A stretch of 64,000 nt of DNA, from positions 248,001 to 312,000 of the forward strand of contig CP076355.1 of NCBI GenBank assembly GCA_018798825.1, given 5' to 3'. The number at the start of each line of letters is the position of its first letter. Position 1 is the first letter of the stretch. Below are positions 8,102 to 16,237 of the stretch, in pieces. The stretch is from Ochrobactrum sp. BTU1 (GTDB lineage: Bacteria > Pseudomonadota > Alphaproteobacteria > Rhizobiales > Rhizobiaceae). Below the pieces are notes generated by a model. That model searched no databases, had not been told where the DNA came from, and saw only the letters and a list, made by a program, of their open reading frames with translations. The position numbers and the translations under genes were made by a program.

Positions 8102-10057
8102 ATGAGCAGCATATCGACCATTAAAGCGCGCTTTGCGAAAGTCTGGACTGGATTGTCTGCTTCCGTATTTAAGGTTCGTTCTTCTGTTTCCGCCTCTCTG
8201 GTTGCAGCGGCGGTCGTGACTGCATTCGCACCGGCGCAGGCATCAGCCGAAACGCGCACGCTCAAGCTTTATTACGTTCACACCGGCGAGAAGGCCGAAA
8301 TCACCTTTAAGAAGAATGGTCGCTTCCTGCCTGATGGTCTGAAGAAGCTGAACGTCTTCCTGCGTGACTGGCGTCGCAACGAGCCAACCAAGATGGACCC
8401 GCGCCTGTTCGATCTGGTTTGGCAGGTTTATCGTTCGACCGGTTCAAATCAGTATATCACCGTTGTTTCCGCCTATCGTTCCCCTGCAACCAATAACATG
8501 CTGCGCTCCAAGACCAGCGGTGTGGCCAAGAAGAGCCAGCACACGCTTGGCCGCGCGATGGACTTTTTCATTCCGGGTGTTCCGCTTGCAAAGCTGCGTG
8601 CCATTGGTATGCGTTATCAGGTCGGCGGTGTAGGCTATTACCCACGTTCCGGCTCGCCTTTCACCCATATGGATGTTGGCAATGTCCGCTCGTGGCCACG
8701 CATGAGCCGCCGCGAGCTGTTAGCGCTGTTCCCGGATGGCAAGACTGCTCACATTCCAGCCGACGGCAAGCCATTGCCGGGCTATGAGCAGGCGCTTGCG
8801 ATGATTGAAAGACAGAAAGCCAGTGGCGGCAACGTCATGATGGCCAGCAACTCGGCACCACGTAAGAGCAAGACGCTGTTTGGCGCGCTCTTTGGTGGCG
8901 GCGGTGCTGACGAAGAAGAAGATAATGGCGATGTAGCGCCAGCTGCGGCCCGTCCAGCCCGCGCCGTTCCTGCACGTCAGGCTCCGGCACCTGCCGCACC
9001 AGTACAGACGCCACAGGCTGAAACCATGGTTGCAGCTCTGCCAGCCCGCGATGCGCCGGTGCCGATGCAGGCGCCACGTCCGGAAGCCGCGGTTGAAGCG
9101 CCGGAGGCTGAAGAAGTGCCAATGGCAGCGCTCAATGTGCCAATTCCAGCGCGCAAGCCAGCGACCGCTCCTCAGGATGCTGTAGCCCTTGCTGCCGCTG
9201 AACAGACTGGTGACGCAGCAGCTGCGGCGGCGCGTGCCGCGGTTGACGCAAACACGGCTCAAGTTGCTGATGCAGGTGCTTCGCCGCTGATGAACGGTTT
9301 CGTTCCAGTTCCATCGACACGTCCTCAGCAGGCAGCCGATAGCGTTCAGCTTGCTTCTGCAGCTATCCCTTCGGCGCGGCCTGACCGTCCGCAGGATGCG
9401 ATTGCCCAGCTCGTCAACAACCCGCAGGACGCGGCTCCAGCTGTCGCAGATGCGAGCGCAAGCGTGCCGCAGCCGGGTGAAACAGCCGCGTTCCCGCTGC
9501 CAAAGACTGCCCCACGCGACGATACACAGCTTGCCATGCTTTCCCGCAAGGATGAGATTGGCGAGCTGATCGGACCGCCAGATGACGATTTCGACACGAA
9601 GCCTGTGGCCAATGCTGCACCAGAAGCTCCAGCTCCAGCTCCAGCTCCTGCAAAAGCTGCACATGATCGCATTGCTCCGGTGAAGACAGCTTCCGTTGCC
9701 AAGCAGGTCAAGGCTCCAACCCGTCAGCAGATTGCTGCTGCAAGTGATGCTGCAGCAACCGGCGTCCGAACGACTGCCAAGGGTGCTCGTCGCGTTGCAA
9801 AAGCAAGCGCTCGTCCAGGTGCTGTCGTGCAGCCGGCGGCGATGCCAACCTCGACCGTTGCAATGTCGACAGATTCTGTTGCTCAGAATGCACCTGCAAC
9901 CAATCCGGTTCTGCGCAACGATGCAATGCGATCGGCACCGGCAATGGTCTACACCGCTGGCTTCCAGCGTGGCGACCTGCCAAGCGACCGCTCAAATAAG
10001 TTCAGCGGCAATGCCGTTACCTTCCTGACGGTAGCGAAGTTCACCGAAACGAACTGA
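8102..10057 (+). CDS. DUF882 (YcbK/M15-like) exported cell-wall peptidase-like protein with long Ala/Pro tail
   Basis: A 651-residue exported protein. Residues ~1-49 form a long signal peptide (Lys/Arg-rich start, hydrophobic ASLVAAAVVTAFAPAQASA). Residues ~50-205 are a DUF882 domain related to D,D-carboxypeptidases of the M15 type. The presumed zinc ligands are visible: H147 and D154 in SQHTLGRAMDFF, and H189 in FTHMDVG. A basic, Ala/Pro/Gln-rich low-complexity region of about 440 residues follows, without a recognisable domain. The family acts on peptidoglycan in the periplasm; the activity here is inferred. A longer in-frame ORF begins at 7943, but its first 53 codons do not look like a signal peptide. 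A strong bidirectional terminator follows. Confidence 0.85.
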   Translation: MSSISTIKARFAKVWTGLSASVFKVRSSVSASLVAAAVVTAFAPAQASAETRTLKLYYVHTGEKAEITFKKNGRFLPDGLKKLNVFLRDWRRNEPTKMDPRLFDLVWQVYRSTGSNQYITVVSAYRSPATNNMLRSKTSGVAKKSQHTLGRAMDFFIPGVPLAKLRAIGMRYQVGGVGYYPRSGSPFTHMDVGNVRSWPRMSRRELLALFPDGKTAHIPADGKPLPGYEQALAMIERQKASGGNVMMASNSAPRKSKTLFGALFGGGGADEEEDNGDVAPAAARPARAVPARQAPAPAAPVQTPQAETMVAALPARDAPVPMQAPRPEAAVEAPEAEEVPMAALNVPIPARKPATAPQDAVALAAAEQTGDAAAAAARAAVDANTAQVADAGASPLMNGFVPVPSTRPQQAADSVQLASAAIPSARPDRPQDAIAQLVNNPQDAAPAVADASASVPQPGETAAFPLPKTAPRDDTQLAMLSRKDEIGELIGPPDDDFDTKPVANAAPEAPAPAPAPAKAAHDRIAPVKTASVAKQVKAPTRQQIAAASDAAATGVRTTAKGARRVAKASARPGAVVQPAAMPTSTVAMSTDSVAQNAPATNPVLRNDAMRSAPAMVYTAGFQRGDLPSDRSNKFSGNAVTFLTVAKFTETN

Positions 10058-10077
10058 TCGTCCGCGAGACCAAGATA

Positions 10078-10112
10078 AGAAAAAAGGGGCCGTTACGGCC
10101 CCTTTTTTATTT
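10078..10112. terminator. Bidirectional intrinsic terminator between DUF882 gene and eda
   Basis: GGGGCCG and CGGCCCC arms with a short loop are flanked by A-runs on the left (10079-10085) and T-runs on the right (about 10103-10108), so the hairpin can end transcription from both convergent genes. Confidence 0.9.
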
Positions 10113-10125
10113 GGCTGTTTAACGT

Positions 10126-10764
10126 TTAGCCCTTCAAGGCTGCGGCTTCCGCGGCAAGCTTGGTGATACCGTCCCAGTCGCCCGCTTCCAGCAGTTCCTT
10201 CGGTGCAACCCATGAGCCACCGACACAGACCACATTTGGCAGCGAAAGATAGGTCTTCGCATTGGCAAGGCTGATGCCGCCGGTCGGGCAGAAGATTGTA
10301 CCGGCCAGTGGCGAGGACAGGGCCTTCAGGAATGGTGCGCCGCCTGCCTGTTCTGCCGGGAAGAATTTGAGATGCGTGTAGCCTTCTTCGCGAAGGGCGA
10401 GCATTTCGCTCGGCGTGATGGCCGCAGGCAGCAGAGGCACATCACTGTCATCGGCTGCAGCGAGAATATACTTCGTCGCGCCTGGGCTTACGATGAAGCG
10501 CGAACCGGCCTTGGCTGCTTCCTCATATTGCTTTGCATTGAGAATGGTGCCTGCACCGACGATTGCTTCGGGCACTTCGGATGCGACTGCGCGAATGGCG
10601 TCGAGTGCTGCAGCCGTGCGCAGGGTGATTTCGATTGCTGGCAATCCGCCTTTGGCCAGCGCGCGTGCCAGCGGAACCGCATGTTCTACCTTGTCAATCA
10701 GCAAGACGGGAATGACTGGTTGGCCTTGCAGGACGGGAACGAGAAGATCGGTTTTCTGCGGCAT
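10126..10764 (-). CDS. eda: 2-dehydro-3-deoxyphosphogluconate (KDPG) aldolase
   Basis: A 212-residue class I aldolase that splits KDPG to pyruvate and glyceraldehyde-3-phosphate in the Entner-Doudoroff pathway. Motifs IPVLLIDKVEHAVPLA, the GLPAIEITLRT segment with its catalytic Glu, GAGTILN, FIVSPGAT and the Schiff-base lysine region HLKFFPAE are all present in family order. The ATG at 10762-10764 gives the standard length. A Met 17 residues upstream would add a basic tail not typical of the family. No edd gene is adjacent. It ends at the bidirectional terminator. Confidence 0.95.
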   Translation of the reverse strand: MPQKTDLLVPVLQGQPVIPVLLIDKVEHAVPLARALAKGGLPAIEITLRTAAALDAIRAVASEVPEAIVGAGTILNAKQYEEAAKAGSRFIVSPGATKYILAAADDSDVPLLPAAITPSEMLALREEGYTHLKFFPAEQAGGAPFLKALSSPLAGTIFCPTGGISLANAKTYLSLPNVVCVGGSWVAPKELLEAGDWDGITKLAAEAAALKG

Positions 10765-10866
10765 GGGCTTGCTCTTCTGCTTGAGTGTGCGTGTAAAAAT
10801 CGATTTAAAGTGCATGGCCCTGTTTGTCTACCGCGCACATCAAAACCGATGCGCGGCGCGGCAGCG

Positions 10867-11374
10867 TTATACCGCTTGCAATATACGGCCGAGGCTGCGG
10901 TTCCAGCGTTCAAAGGCTGCGGCCATGCGGCTATCATATTGATTGCGTGCGAAGGCTGGCCCGTTGTAGCGGCGTGCGAAATTGCGCCAGTGTTTCTGCT
11001 CCAGTGCTGTTTTCAATCCGGCTTTGTCGATGAATTTCAGCATCAGCCTGACCTGTCCACCGACAGAATTGCGCGCTTCCGCCACCAGTTCATCAATGCT
11101 GCTATAGCCCAGCCATTCCCAATGGGCACCCATCACCTGACCAAGCCCCCATAAGGTGGATTCAAGCGCCGCCTTCTTATGGATAGACACGGCCTGCAAG
11201 CCTGCGGTCGAAATAATGGCCTTCAAAGCGTATTGCTGGTTCTTTTTTGCCATTAATGTCGAAAAGCGCGCGACCGCCACTTTCCACTTCAGCCTCAGCC
11301 AGAAGCGCTGCCGGATCAATTCCGGCTTGCCTTGCCCATGAGATGATTTCTGCAAAACTTTCTGTATCGAACAA
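10867..11374 (-). pseudogene. N-acetylmuramidase (endolysin-like) remnant with internal deletion and frameshift
   Basis: Two adjacent frames together encode pieces of an N-acetylmuramidase-family protein. The 5' piece (TTG start at 11374) reads through AALLAEAEVESGGRA and IRFEGHYFDRRL, then stops at 11177. The 3' piece continues in another frame with HKKAALESTLWGLGQVMG, GGQVRLMLKFIDKAGL and ARRYNGPAFARNQYD. Compared with my memory of the family, roughly 40 residues between the HYF segment and the ALESTLWG segment are missing at the frame switch, so this is a deletion rather than a simple 1-base slip. Such genes are usually prophage or phage-derived lysis genes. No other phage gene is nearby. 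Confidence 0.78.
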
Positions 11375-11504
11375 CAGGTTTCTCCTCTTGCAAACCGCGT
11401 TTATCGAAGCCGGATTTTCGCTTGTCTTGAGAGGAGGGGGATAAATAACTTGAATTTGCCGCGTTCGAGGACTAGTTCGAAGGAAATTTGGAAGAGATCG
11501 AACG

Positions 11505-12425
11505 ATGAGTAATCTGCCTTTTACTGTTGCTGCCCTTTATTGCTTTGCGCGTTTGCCGCAATATGAAAGCCTGCGCGAGCCGCTGGCCGAACTTTGCTGC
11601 ACGAACGGCATCAAGGGGACGCTGTTGCTCGCGGCGGAAGGCATCAACGGTACGGTGGCAGGCACGCAGCCTGCGATCGAAAAACTCGTGGCTTACATCA
11701 CGTCGATCCCGGAGCTTGCCAATCCGGAACTCAAATATTCCAATGCGACCGAAATGCCGTTCTATCGCATGAAGGTGCGTTTGAAGCGTGAAATCGTAAC
11801 CATGGGCGTCGATGGCATTGATCCGCTGAAAAGCGTTGGCACATATATTGCGCCCAAGGATTGGAACGCGCTGATTGCCGATGAAGACACGGTCGTTGTC
11901 GATACGCGCAACGATTATGAATATGCCATTGGTACTTTTGAAGGCGCGCTTGACCCGAACACCAAAACATTCCGCGAATTTCCGGAATGGGTGGAGCAGA
12001 ACCGCGACAAGCTTGAAGGCAAGAAGATTGCCATGTTCTGCACGGGTGGCATCCGTTGTGAGAAGGCAACGGCCTTCGTCAAGGGGCTCGGCTTTGATGA
12101 TGTTTTCCATCTGAAGGGCGGTATTCTGAAATATCTCGAAGACGTGCCAAAAGAAGAAAGCATGTGGAACGGCGAATGCTTCGTGTTCGATGAACGCGTG
12201 GCAATCGGTCATGGTCTGACGGAAAGCGATATCGAGCTTTGCCGCGCCTGCCGCCGTCCAATCACTGCAGAAGACAAGCTCTCGCAGTTCTTCGAGGAAG
12301 GCATTTCCTGCGCTGGTTGTTATGACGAACGTACGCCGGAAGATCGCGCACGTTTTGCCGAGCGCGAAAAGCAGGTCAAGCTTGCCAAGCTTCGTGGCTC
12401 AAGCCACAAGCACATCGGACGTTAA
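11505..12425 (+). CDS. trhO: tRNA uridine(34) hydroxylase, rhodanese family
   Basis: A 306-residue YceA/TrhO protein. The family hydroxylates U34 of certain tRNAs to 5-hydroxyuridine in an oxygen-dependent route. An N-terminal acylphosphatase-like domain ([13 protein letters not shown]) is followed by a rhodanese domain with [10 protein letters not shown] and the active-site loop CTGGIRCEK (Cys at about residue 179). A C-terminal cysteine-rich segment ([17 protein letters not shown]) could bind metal. The length and these Cys positions fit the family. The ATG at 11505 starts directly at a family-like N-terminus. Monocistronic, with a palindromic repeat just downstream. Confidence 0.93.
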   Translation: MSNLPFTVAALYCFARLPQYESLREPLAELCCTNGIKGTLLLAAEGINGTVAGTQPAIEKLVAYITSIPELANPELKYSNATEMPFYRMKVRLKREIVTMGVDGIDPLKSVGTYIAPKDWNALIADEDTVVVDTRNDYEYAIGTFEGALDPNTKTFREFPEWVEQNRDKLEGKKIAMFCTGGIRCEKATAFVKGLGFDDVFHLKGGILKYLEDVPKEESMWNGECFVFDERVAIGHGLTESDIELCRACRRPITAEDKLSQFFEEGISCAGCYDERTPEDRARFAEREKQVKLAKLRGSSHKHIGR

Positions 12426-12780
12426 CTTTTTTTGAACGCGCATCTTAGTCCGAAAACCGCTTCACACTTTTCGGGATGCGCTTTGATGATGCGGTTCTTT
12501 TGCCACATCATTCTTATCAGCACTAGCCAAAGCTACTACTCCCCTTTAAGGTGGCCATATTTTCGGAACGATATGAATTCGTTACGGAAATTCTGGGCGG
12601 CTTTTGCATGGACGCCCGTGTGAAAAGGGTCTGACGGCATCCGGGTCGCGTTTGCCTCCATCATACCCATCATCGCAAGTTGAGCATCTCGACAGGTCTT
12701 GATGCTCGAACAAACGGCGGCGGACTTTTTCCGGCGTGTGATGATGTTTGCCCGAAATACGGGCTCTATGGAGGTCGACA
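12426..12780. other. Gene-free region between trhO and modA
   Basis: About 355 bases without a supported gene. It holds the REP-like palindrome at 12438-12481 immediately after trhO. Near 12682-12705 there is an inverted pair GAGCATC...GATGCTC. The modA ribosome-binding site GGAGG lies just before 12781. I looked for a ModE-type box and saw only a weak match (AACGATATGAATTCGTT near 12565-12590), which I do not call. Confidence 0.6.
12438..12481 (+). repeat. REP/RIME-like palindromic element, copy 1
   Basis: A 44-base imperfect palindrome that begins GCGCATC, ends GATGCGC and has a GTCCGAAAACCG centre-left and CACTTTTCGG centre-right. The same outline recurs at 56445-56487 and, inverted, at 46863-46907. 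It matches the type of intergenic palindromic element known to be dispersed in Rhizobiales genomes. Confidence 0.85.
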
Positions 12781-13536
12781 ATGAAAAAGCTTATCGCTGC
12801 GTTCCTTATTACGGTTGCAGCCGGTGCTGCATCGATTGCTCAAGCTGCCGAAAAGGTCACGGTCTTTGCTGCAGCCAGCATGAAGGATGTGATCGAGGAA
12901 GCCGCCAAGCAGATCAAGGCCAAGGACGGCACGGAAGTTGTGGCTTCCTTTGCTTCTTCTTCGGTTCTGGCAAAGCAGATCGAGCAGGGTGCTCCGGCAC
13001 AGATTTTCATTTCTGCCGATCTCGACTGGATGGATTATGTCGAGAAAGCCGACCTGATCGACAAGGCATCGCGTAAGGTGATTGCGGGCAACGCGCTGGT
13101 GATTGCAACGCAGAAGGAAACGCCGAAGGGGGAAGCCAAGGAACTGCTCAGCGCCGGTCGTTTTGCAATGGGTGATCCGTCGAACGTGCCTGCCGGCAAA
13201 TATGGCAAGGCAGCGCTTGAAAAGCTCGATATCTGGAAAGACATCGAAAAGAACGCCGTTTTCACCGAAAACGTGCGCGTTGCGCTGCAATATGTGAGCC
13301 GCGCCGAAGTGAAGGCCGCAATCGTCTATGCATCGGATCGTGCGGCTGCGCCTGAACTCGTTGAAGCCTATCGCTTCCCGGCTTCGAGCCATGCTCCAAT
13401 CCTTTATCCTGCAGCACTGATTGCAAAGAACGAAAATGATGCTGCCAAGGCATTCCTTGCGTTCCTTGAAAGTGATGCCGGTCAGGCGATCATCAAGGAC
13501 AAGGGCTTTGTAGGCGCTGCAGAGGCCGCTCAGTAA
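12781..13536 (+). CDS. modA: Molybdate ABC transporter, periplasmic binding protein
   Basis: A 251-residue molybdate-binding protein with a cleavable signal peptide (MKKLIAAFLITVAAG...AQAA). The mature start KVTVFAAASMKDVIEE, the FASSSVLAKQIEQGAPAQIFISAD segment and the C-terminal AFLAFLESDAGQAIIKDKGF are classic ModA. GGAGG sits about 7 bases before the ATG at 12781. The upstream ATG at 12748 would only add an unlikely 11-residue extension. The stop codon overlaps the modB start by one base, so modABC is one operon. Confidence 0.96.
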   Translation: MKKLIAAFLITVAAGAASIAQAAEKVTVFAAASMKDVIEEAAKQIKAKDGTEVVASFASSSVLAKQIEQGAPAQIFISADLDWMDYVEKADLIDKASRKVIAGNALVIATQKETPKGEAKELLSAGRFAMGDPSNVPAGKYGKAALEKLDIWKDIEKNAVFTENVRVALQYVSRAEVKAAIVYASDRAAAPELVEAYRFPASSHAPILYPAALIAKNENDAAKAFLAFLESDAGQAIIKDKGFVGAAEAAQ

Positions 13537-14219
13537 TGATGGAAGGCAATGTCTGGCAGATTGTTGCTCTGTCGCTCCGGGTTGCCGGGATCGCTATTGT
13601 TGTCGCTCTGCCAATTGCCTTTCTTGTTGCGTGGATTCTTGCCCGGTTTAATTTTCCGGGCAAGTCTCTGGTACAGGCTATTGTCACCATGCCGCTGGTT
13701 CTGCCGCCGGTGGTGACGGGTTATCTTCTGCTGATCCTGTTTGGATCGCGTGGTGCGCTTGGGGCGCCGTTGCAGGAATGGCTTGGCCTTTCCTTTTCCT
13801 TCCGCTGGACTGGTGCAGCTCTTGCTGCTGGCGTCATGGCGTTTCCATTGCTTGTTCGCCCTATTCGCCTTTCGATTGAAGGGCTTGATCGTGGGCTTGA
13901 GGAAGCGGCGCGCACGTTGGGCGCCAACAGGTTTATTGCTTTTTTCACGGTGATTTTGCCGCCCTTGCTGCCGGGCATTCTCGCGGGTGCGGTGCTTGGT
14001 TTTGCCAAGGCGCTCGGCGAGTTCGGCGCGACCATCACGTTTGTTTCCAACATTCCGGGCGAAACGCAGACCCTTTCGCTGGCGATCTATGCGCTTTTGC
14101 AGACGCCGACAGGCGACGCCGAAGCTTTCCGTCTGATAGCGATTTCTGCAGCCATTTCCATTGCTGCCGTGGTGTTGTCTGAATGGTTGCAGCGCAGGCT
14201 TGCAGGAGAAGCGAAATGA
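13536..14219 (+). CDS. modB: Molybdate ABC transporter permease
   Basis: A 227-residue inner-membrane permease with about five or six predicted transmembrane segments. The EAA-type loop EEAARTLGANRFIAFFTVILPPLLPGIL (contact with the ATPase) and the ALGEFGATITFVSNIPGETQTLSLAIY stretch are diagnostic of ModB. The start may be the ATG at 13536, sharing the A of the modA TAA, or the ATG directly after it at 13539. Its stop overlaps the modC start (ATGA). Confidence 0.96.
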   Translation: MMEGNVWQIVALSLRVAGIAIVVALPIAFLVAWILARFNFPGKSLVQAIVTMPLVLPPVVTGYLLLILFGSRGALGAPLQEWLGLSFSFRWTGAALAAGVMAFPLLVRPIRLSIEGLDRGLEEAARTLGANRFIAFFTVILPPLLPGILAGAVLGFAKALGEFGATITFVSNIPGETQTLSLAIYALLQTPTGDAEAFRLIAISAAISIAAVVLSEWLQRRLAGEAK

Positions 14220-15295
14220 GCGGTCTTGAAGTTTCCGTCGCTGGCCGCAATGGCAAATTCGCGGTTGAAGCAGATTTTGCCGCCCGTTGGGGTGTTACGG
14301 CTCTGTTTGGCCATTCGGGCGCTGGCAAAACAACGCTTCTCAAGATGATTGCCGGAACGCTGCGTCCGGAAAGCGGGCGCATCGCCGTCGGTGATTTTAC
14401 GCTTTTCGATGCCGAAAAGGGGATCAATCTGCCACCCGAAAAACGCCGTATCGGCTATGTGTTTCAGGAAGCGCGGCTGTTTCCGCATATGAGTGTGAAG
14501 CGAAACCTCACTTATGCGCGCTGGGCCGGAAAACGCCAGAACAGCCGCAGCTTTGAAGAGGTTGTGGCGCTGCTTGGCATCGATCATCTCTTGGATCGTC
14601 GTCCGGTAACTCTTTCGGGCGGCGAACGCCAGCGTGTGGCCATTGGTCGTGCGCTTTTGTCTGATCCGGCACTTTTGTTGCTGGATGAGCCTCTGTCCTC
14701 TCTGGACCATGCACGCAGGCAGGAGATTTTGCCCTTTATCGAGCGGCTTCGGGATGAAAGCCATGTGCCGATCGTCTATGTCAGCCACGAGATTGACGAG
14801 GTTGCGCGGCTTGCGGATGAAATCGTTCTTCTATCGGGCGGCAAGGTGAAAGCCAGTGGCGAAGCTGCCGAGATTTTCCCGCTGATCGATGGGGAAGGCG
14901 AGGGCGCTGGTGTGCTGCTTGAAGGCTCGGTTTCAGCTTATGATGAGCGCTACAAGCTTGCCGAAATTGATCTTGGCGGGACGAAATTCCAGCTCAGCGA
15001 TGCCGGGCTTAAACAGAACATGCATGTGCGTCTTCGGGTTCGCGCACGCGATGTCTCCATTGCGCGCAAGGCGCCTGATGCGATCAGTATCCGCAATGTG
15101 CTGCCGGTTTCCATTGTGGCGATTGAAGCGGGAGAAGGCCCCAACGCCCATGTTGCGCTCGACTTTCAGGGTCGGCGTCTGGGTGCGCGACTGACGCGGC
15201 GTTCGGTCGATGATCTGGGCCTTGCAGGGGGCGATCAGGTCGTGGCGCTCGTCAAAGCGGTCTCCGTGGATCGCGCCGCAATGAGAGAGAAATGA
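14216..15295 (+). CDS. modC: Molybdate ABC transporter ATP-binding protein
   Basis: A 359-residue ATPase that powers molybdate uptake. Walker A GHSGAGKT (about 32-39), Q-loop YVFQEARLFPH, signature LSGGERQRVAIGRALL, Walker B LLLLDEPLSSLD and the switch histidine in YVSHEID are all intact. The C-terminal third is a TOBE/Mop-like domain (residues ~235-355), which in ModC senses oxyanion. The ATG at 14216 overlaps the modB TGA, which decides the start. It is followed by a GNAT gene 68 bases on, probably a separate unit. Confidence 0.96.
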   Translation: MSGLEVSVAGRNGKFAVEADFAARWGVTALFGHSGAGKTTLLKMIAGTLRPESGRIAVGDFTLFDAEKGINLPPEKRRIGYVFQEARLFPHMSVKRNLTYARWAGKRQNSRSFEEVVALLGIDHLLDRRPVTLSGGERQRVAIGRALLSDPALLLLDEPLSSLDHARRQEILPFIERLRDESHVPIVYVSHEIDEVARLADEIVLLSGGKVKASGEAAEIFPLIDGEGEGAGVLLEGSVSAYDERYKLAEIDLGGTKFQLSDAGLKQNMHVRLRVRARDVSIARKAPDAISIRNVLPVSIVAIEAGEGPNAHVALDFQGRRLGARLTRRSVDDLGLAGGDQVVALVKAVSVDRAAMREK

Positions 15296-15363
15296 GGGTG
15301 ACAATTTTCCTGTTTGCGTAATCCACCTTTTATGCTCCTGTCTCTATTAGATGGGAGCATTAA

Positions 15364-16041
15364 ATGACTGATTTGCGAGATTGGACACCACGCCCGAAGC
15401 CTGAACGCAAAGTGCTGGAGGGCCACTATGTCAGGCTCGAACCACTGGATGCCGCCCGGCACGGTGATGAGTTGTTTGCGGCATCTTCCGTTGAAGATGC
15501 GGATCAACGGTTTACCTGGCTGTTCGAGGTTCCGCCTGCAACGCGCGAAGCGTTTGAGCCGTGGCTCGAAAAGGTGTCGGGCAGCGAAGATCCTCTATTC
15601 TTTGCGGTCATCGACAAGGCCAGCGGCAAGGTCGCCGGTCGTCAGGCCTTGATGCGTATCGATCCGGTTCATGGTGCCATCGAGATCGGGAACATCTATT
15701 GGGGACCGCTCATCTCGCGTAAACCGGCTGCCACCGAAGCGCAGTTCCTGTTCATGCAGTATATTTTCGATGAGCTTGGCTATCGCCGCTATGAGTGGAA
15801 GTGCAATGATAACAACGCGCCGTCCAAACGCGCGGCGGAGCGTTTCGGCTTCCAGTTTGAAGGCACTTTCCGCCAACATATGGTGACAAAGGGCAACAAC
15901 CGCGACACCGCATGGTTTTCGATCATCGACAGCGAATGGCCAGCGCTGAAACAAGCTTATCAGGCATGGCTTGCGCCGACAAACTTTGATAGTGACGGTC
16001 AGCAGATCAGAAAATTAGAGGATTTTCGCATTGGCGGCTGA
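15364..16041 (+). CDS. GNAT family N-acetyltransferase (RimJ/RimL type)
   Basis: A 225-residue acetyltransferase of the RimJ/RimL subgroup, which transfers acetyl from acetyl-CoA to an amine. It shows GHYVRLEPLDAARHGDEL at the start, the strand GAIEIGNIYWGPLI, the helix LMFQ-like segment FLFMQYIFDELGYRRYEWKCNDNNAPSKRAAERFGFQFEGTFRQH (family core) and a C-terminal ...GNNRDTAWFSIIDSEWP. The acceptor is unknown. The ATG at 15364 has GGGAG 8 bases upstream, and this site lies in the 3' arm of an inverted repeat (ATGCTCC at 15332-15338, GGAGCAT at 15354-15360). The 3' end overlaps the next small gene. Confidence 0.88.
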   Translation: MTDLRDWTPRPKPERKVLEGHYVRLEPLDAARHGDELFAASSVEDADQRFTWLFEVPPATREAFEPWLEKVSGSEDPLFFAVIDKASGKVAGRQALMRIDPVHGAIEIGNIYWGPLISRKPAATEAQFLFMQYIFDELGYRRYEWKCNDNNAPSKRAAERFGFQFEGTFRQHMVTKGNNRDTAWFSIIDSEWPALKQAYQAWLAPTNFDSDGQQIRKLEDFRIGG

Positions 16042-16237
16042 ACCGAAGAAGAGCAATCCGGCAATTGCCGCAGCCATTATCCTGGTTGGTTTTGGCGTGC
16101 TTGCCTATTATTTGCCAACGATCATGATCGCGCTTGGCGAACGCTCGCACATCGCAGCGGTTATTTTCGGGATACTCTTCGTACTCAGCTTCTTTGGCAT
16201 ATTCTGGCTGCGTTCGCGCCGCCAGAATAAGGACTAA
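16031..16237 (+). CDS. Small inner-membrane protein, two transmembrane helices
   Basis: A 68-residue protein with a basic N-terminus (AAEPKKSN), two hydrophobic helices (about residues 11-33 and 42-60) and a basic tail RSRRQNKD. The start is a TTG at 16031, overlapping the preceding GNAT gene by 11 bases, which suggests translational coupling. Its TAA shares four bases (CTAA) with the stop of the convergent NicO gene. I do not recognise a named family, and the function is unknown. Confidence 0.7.
   Translation: MAAEPKKSNPAIAAAIILVGFGVLAYYLPTIMIALGERSHIAAVIFGILFVLSFFGIFWLRSRRQNKD

Noticed and set aside
8720..9664. Trp/Arg/Cys-rich open frame opposite the DUF882 tail
   Set aside because: Composition is what the complement of an Ala/Pro repeat-rich tail would give; no homology seen.
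12565..12590. Possible ModE box upstream of modA
   Set aside because: AACGATATGAATTCGTT is only weakly symmetrical and deviates from known molybdate boxes.
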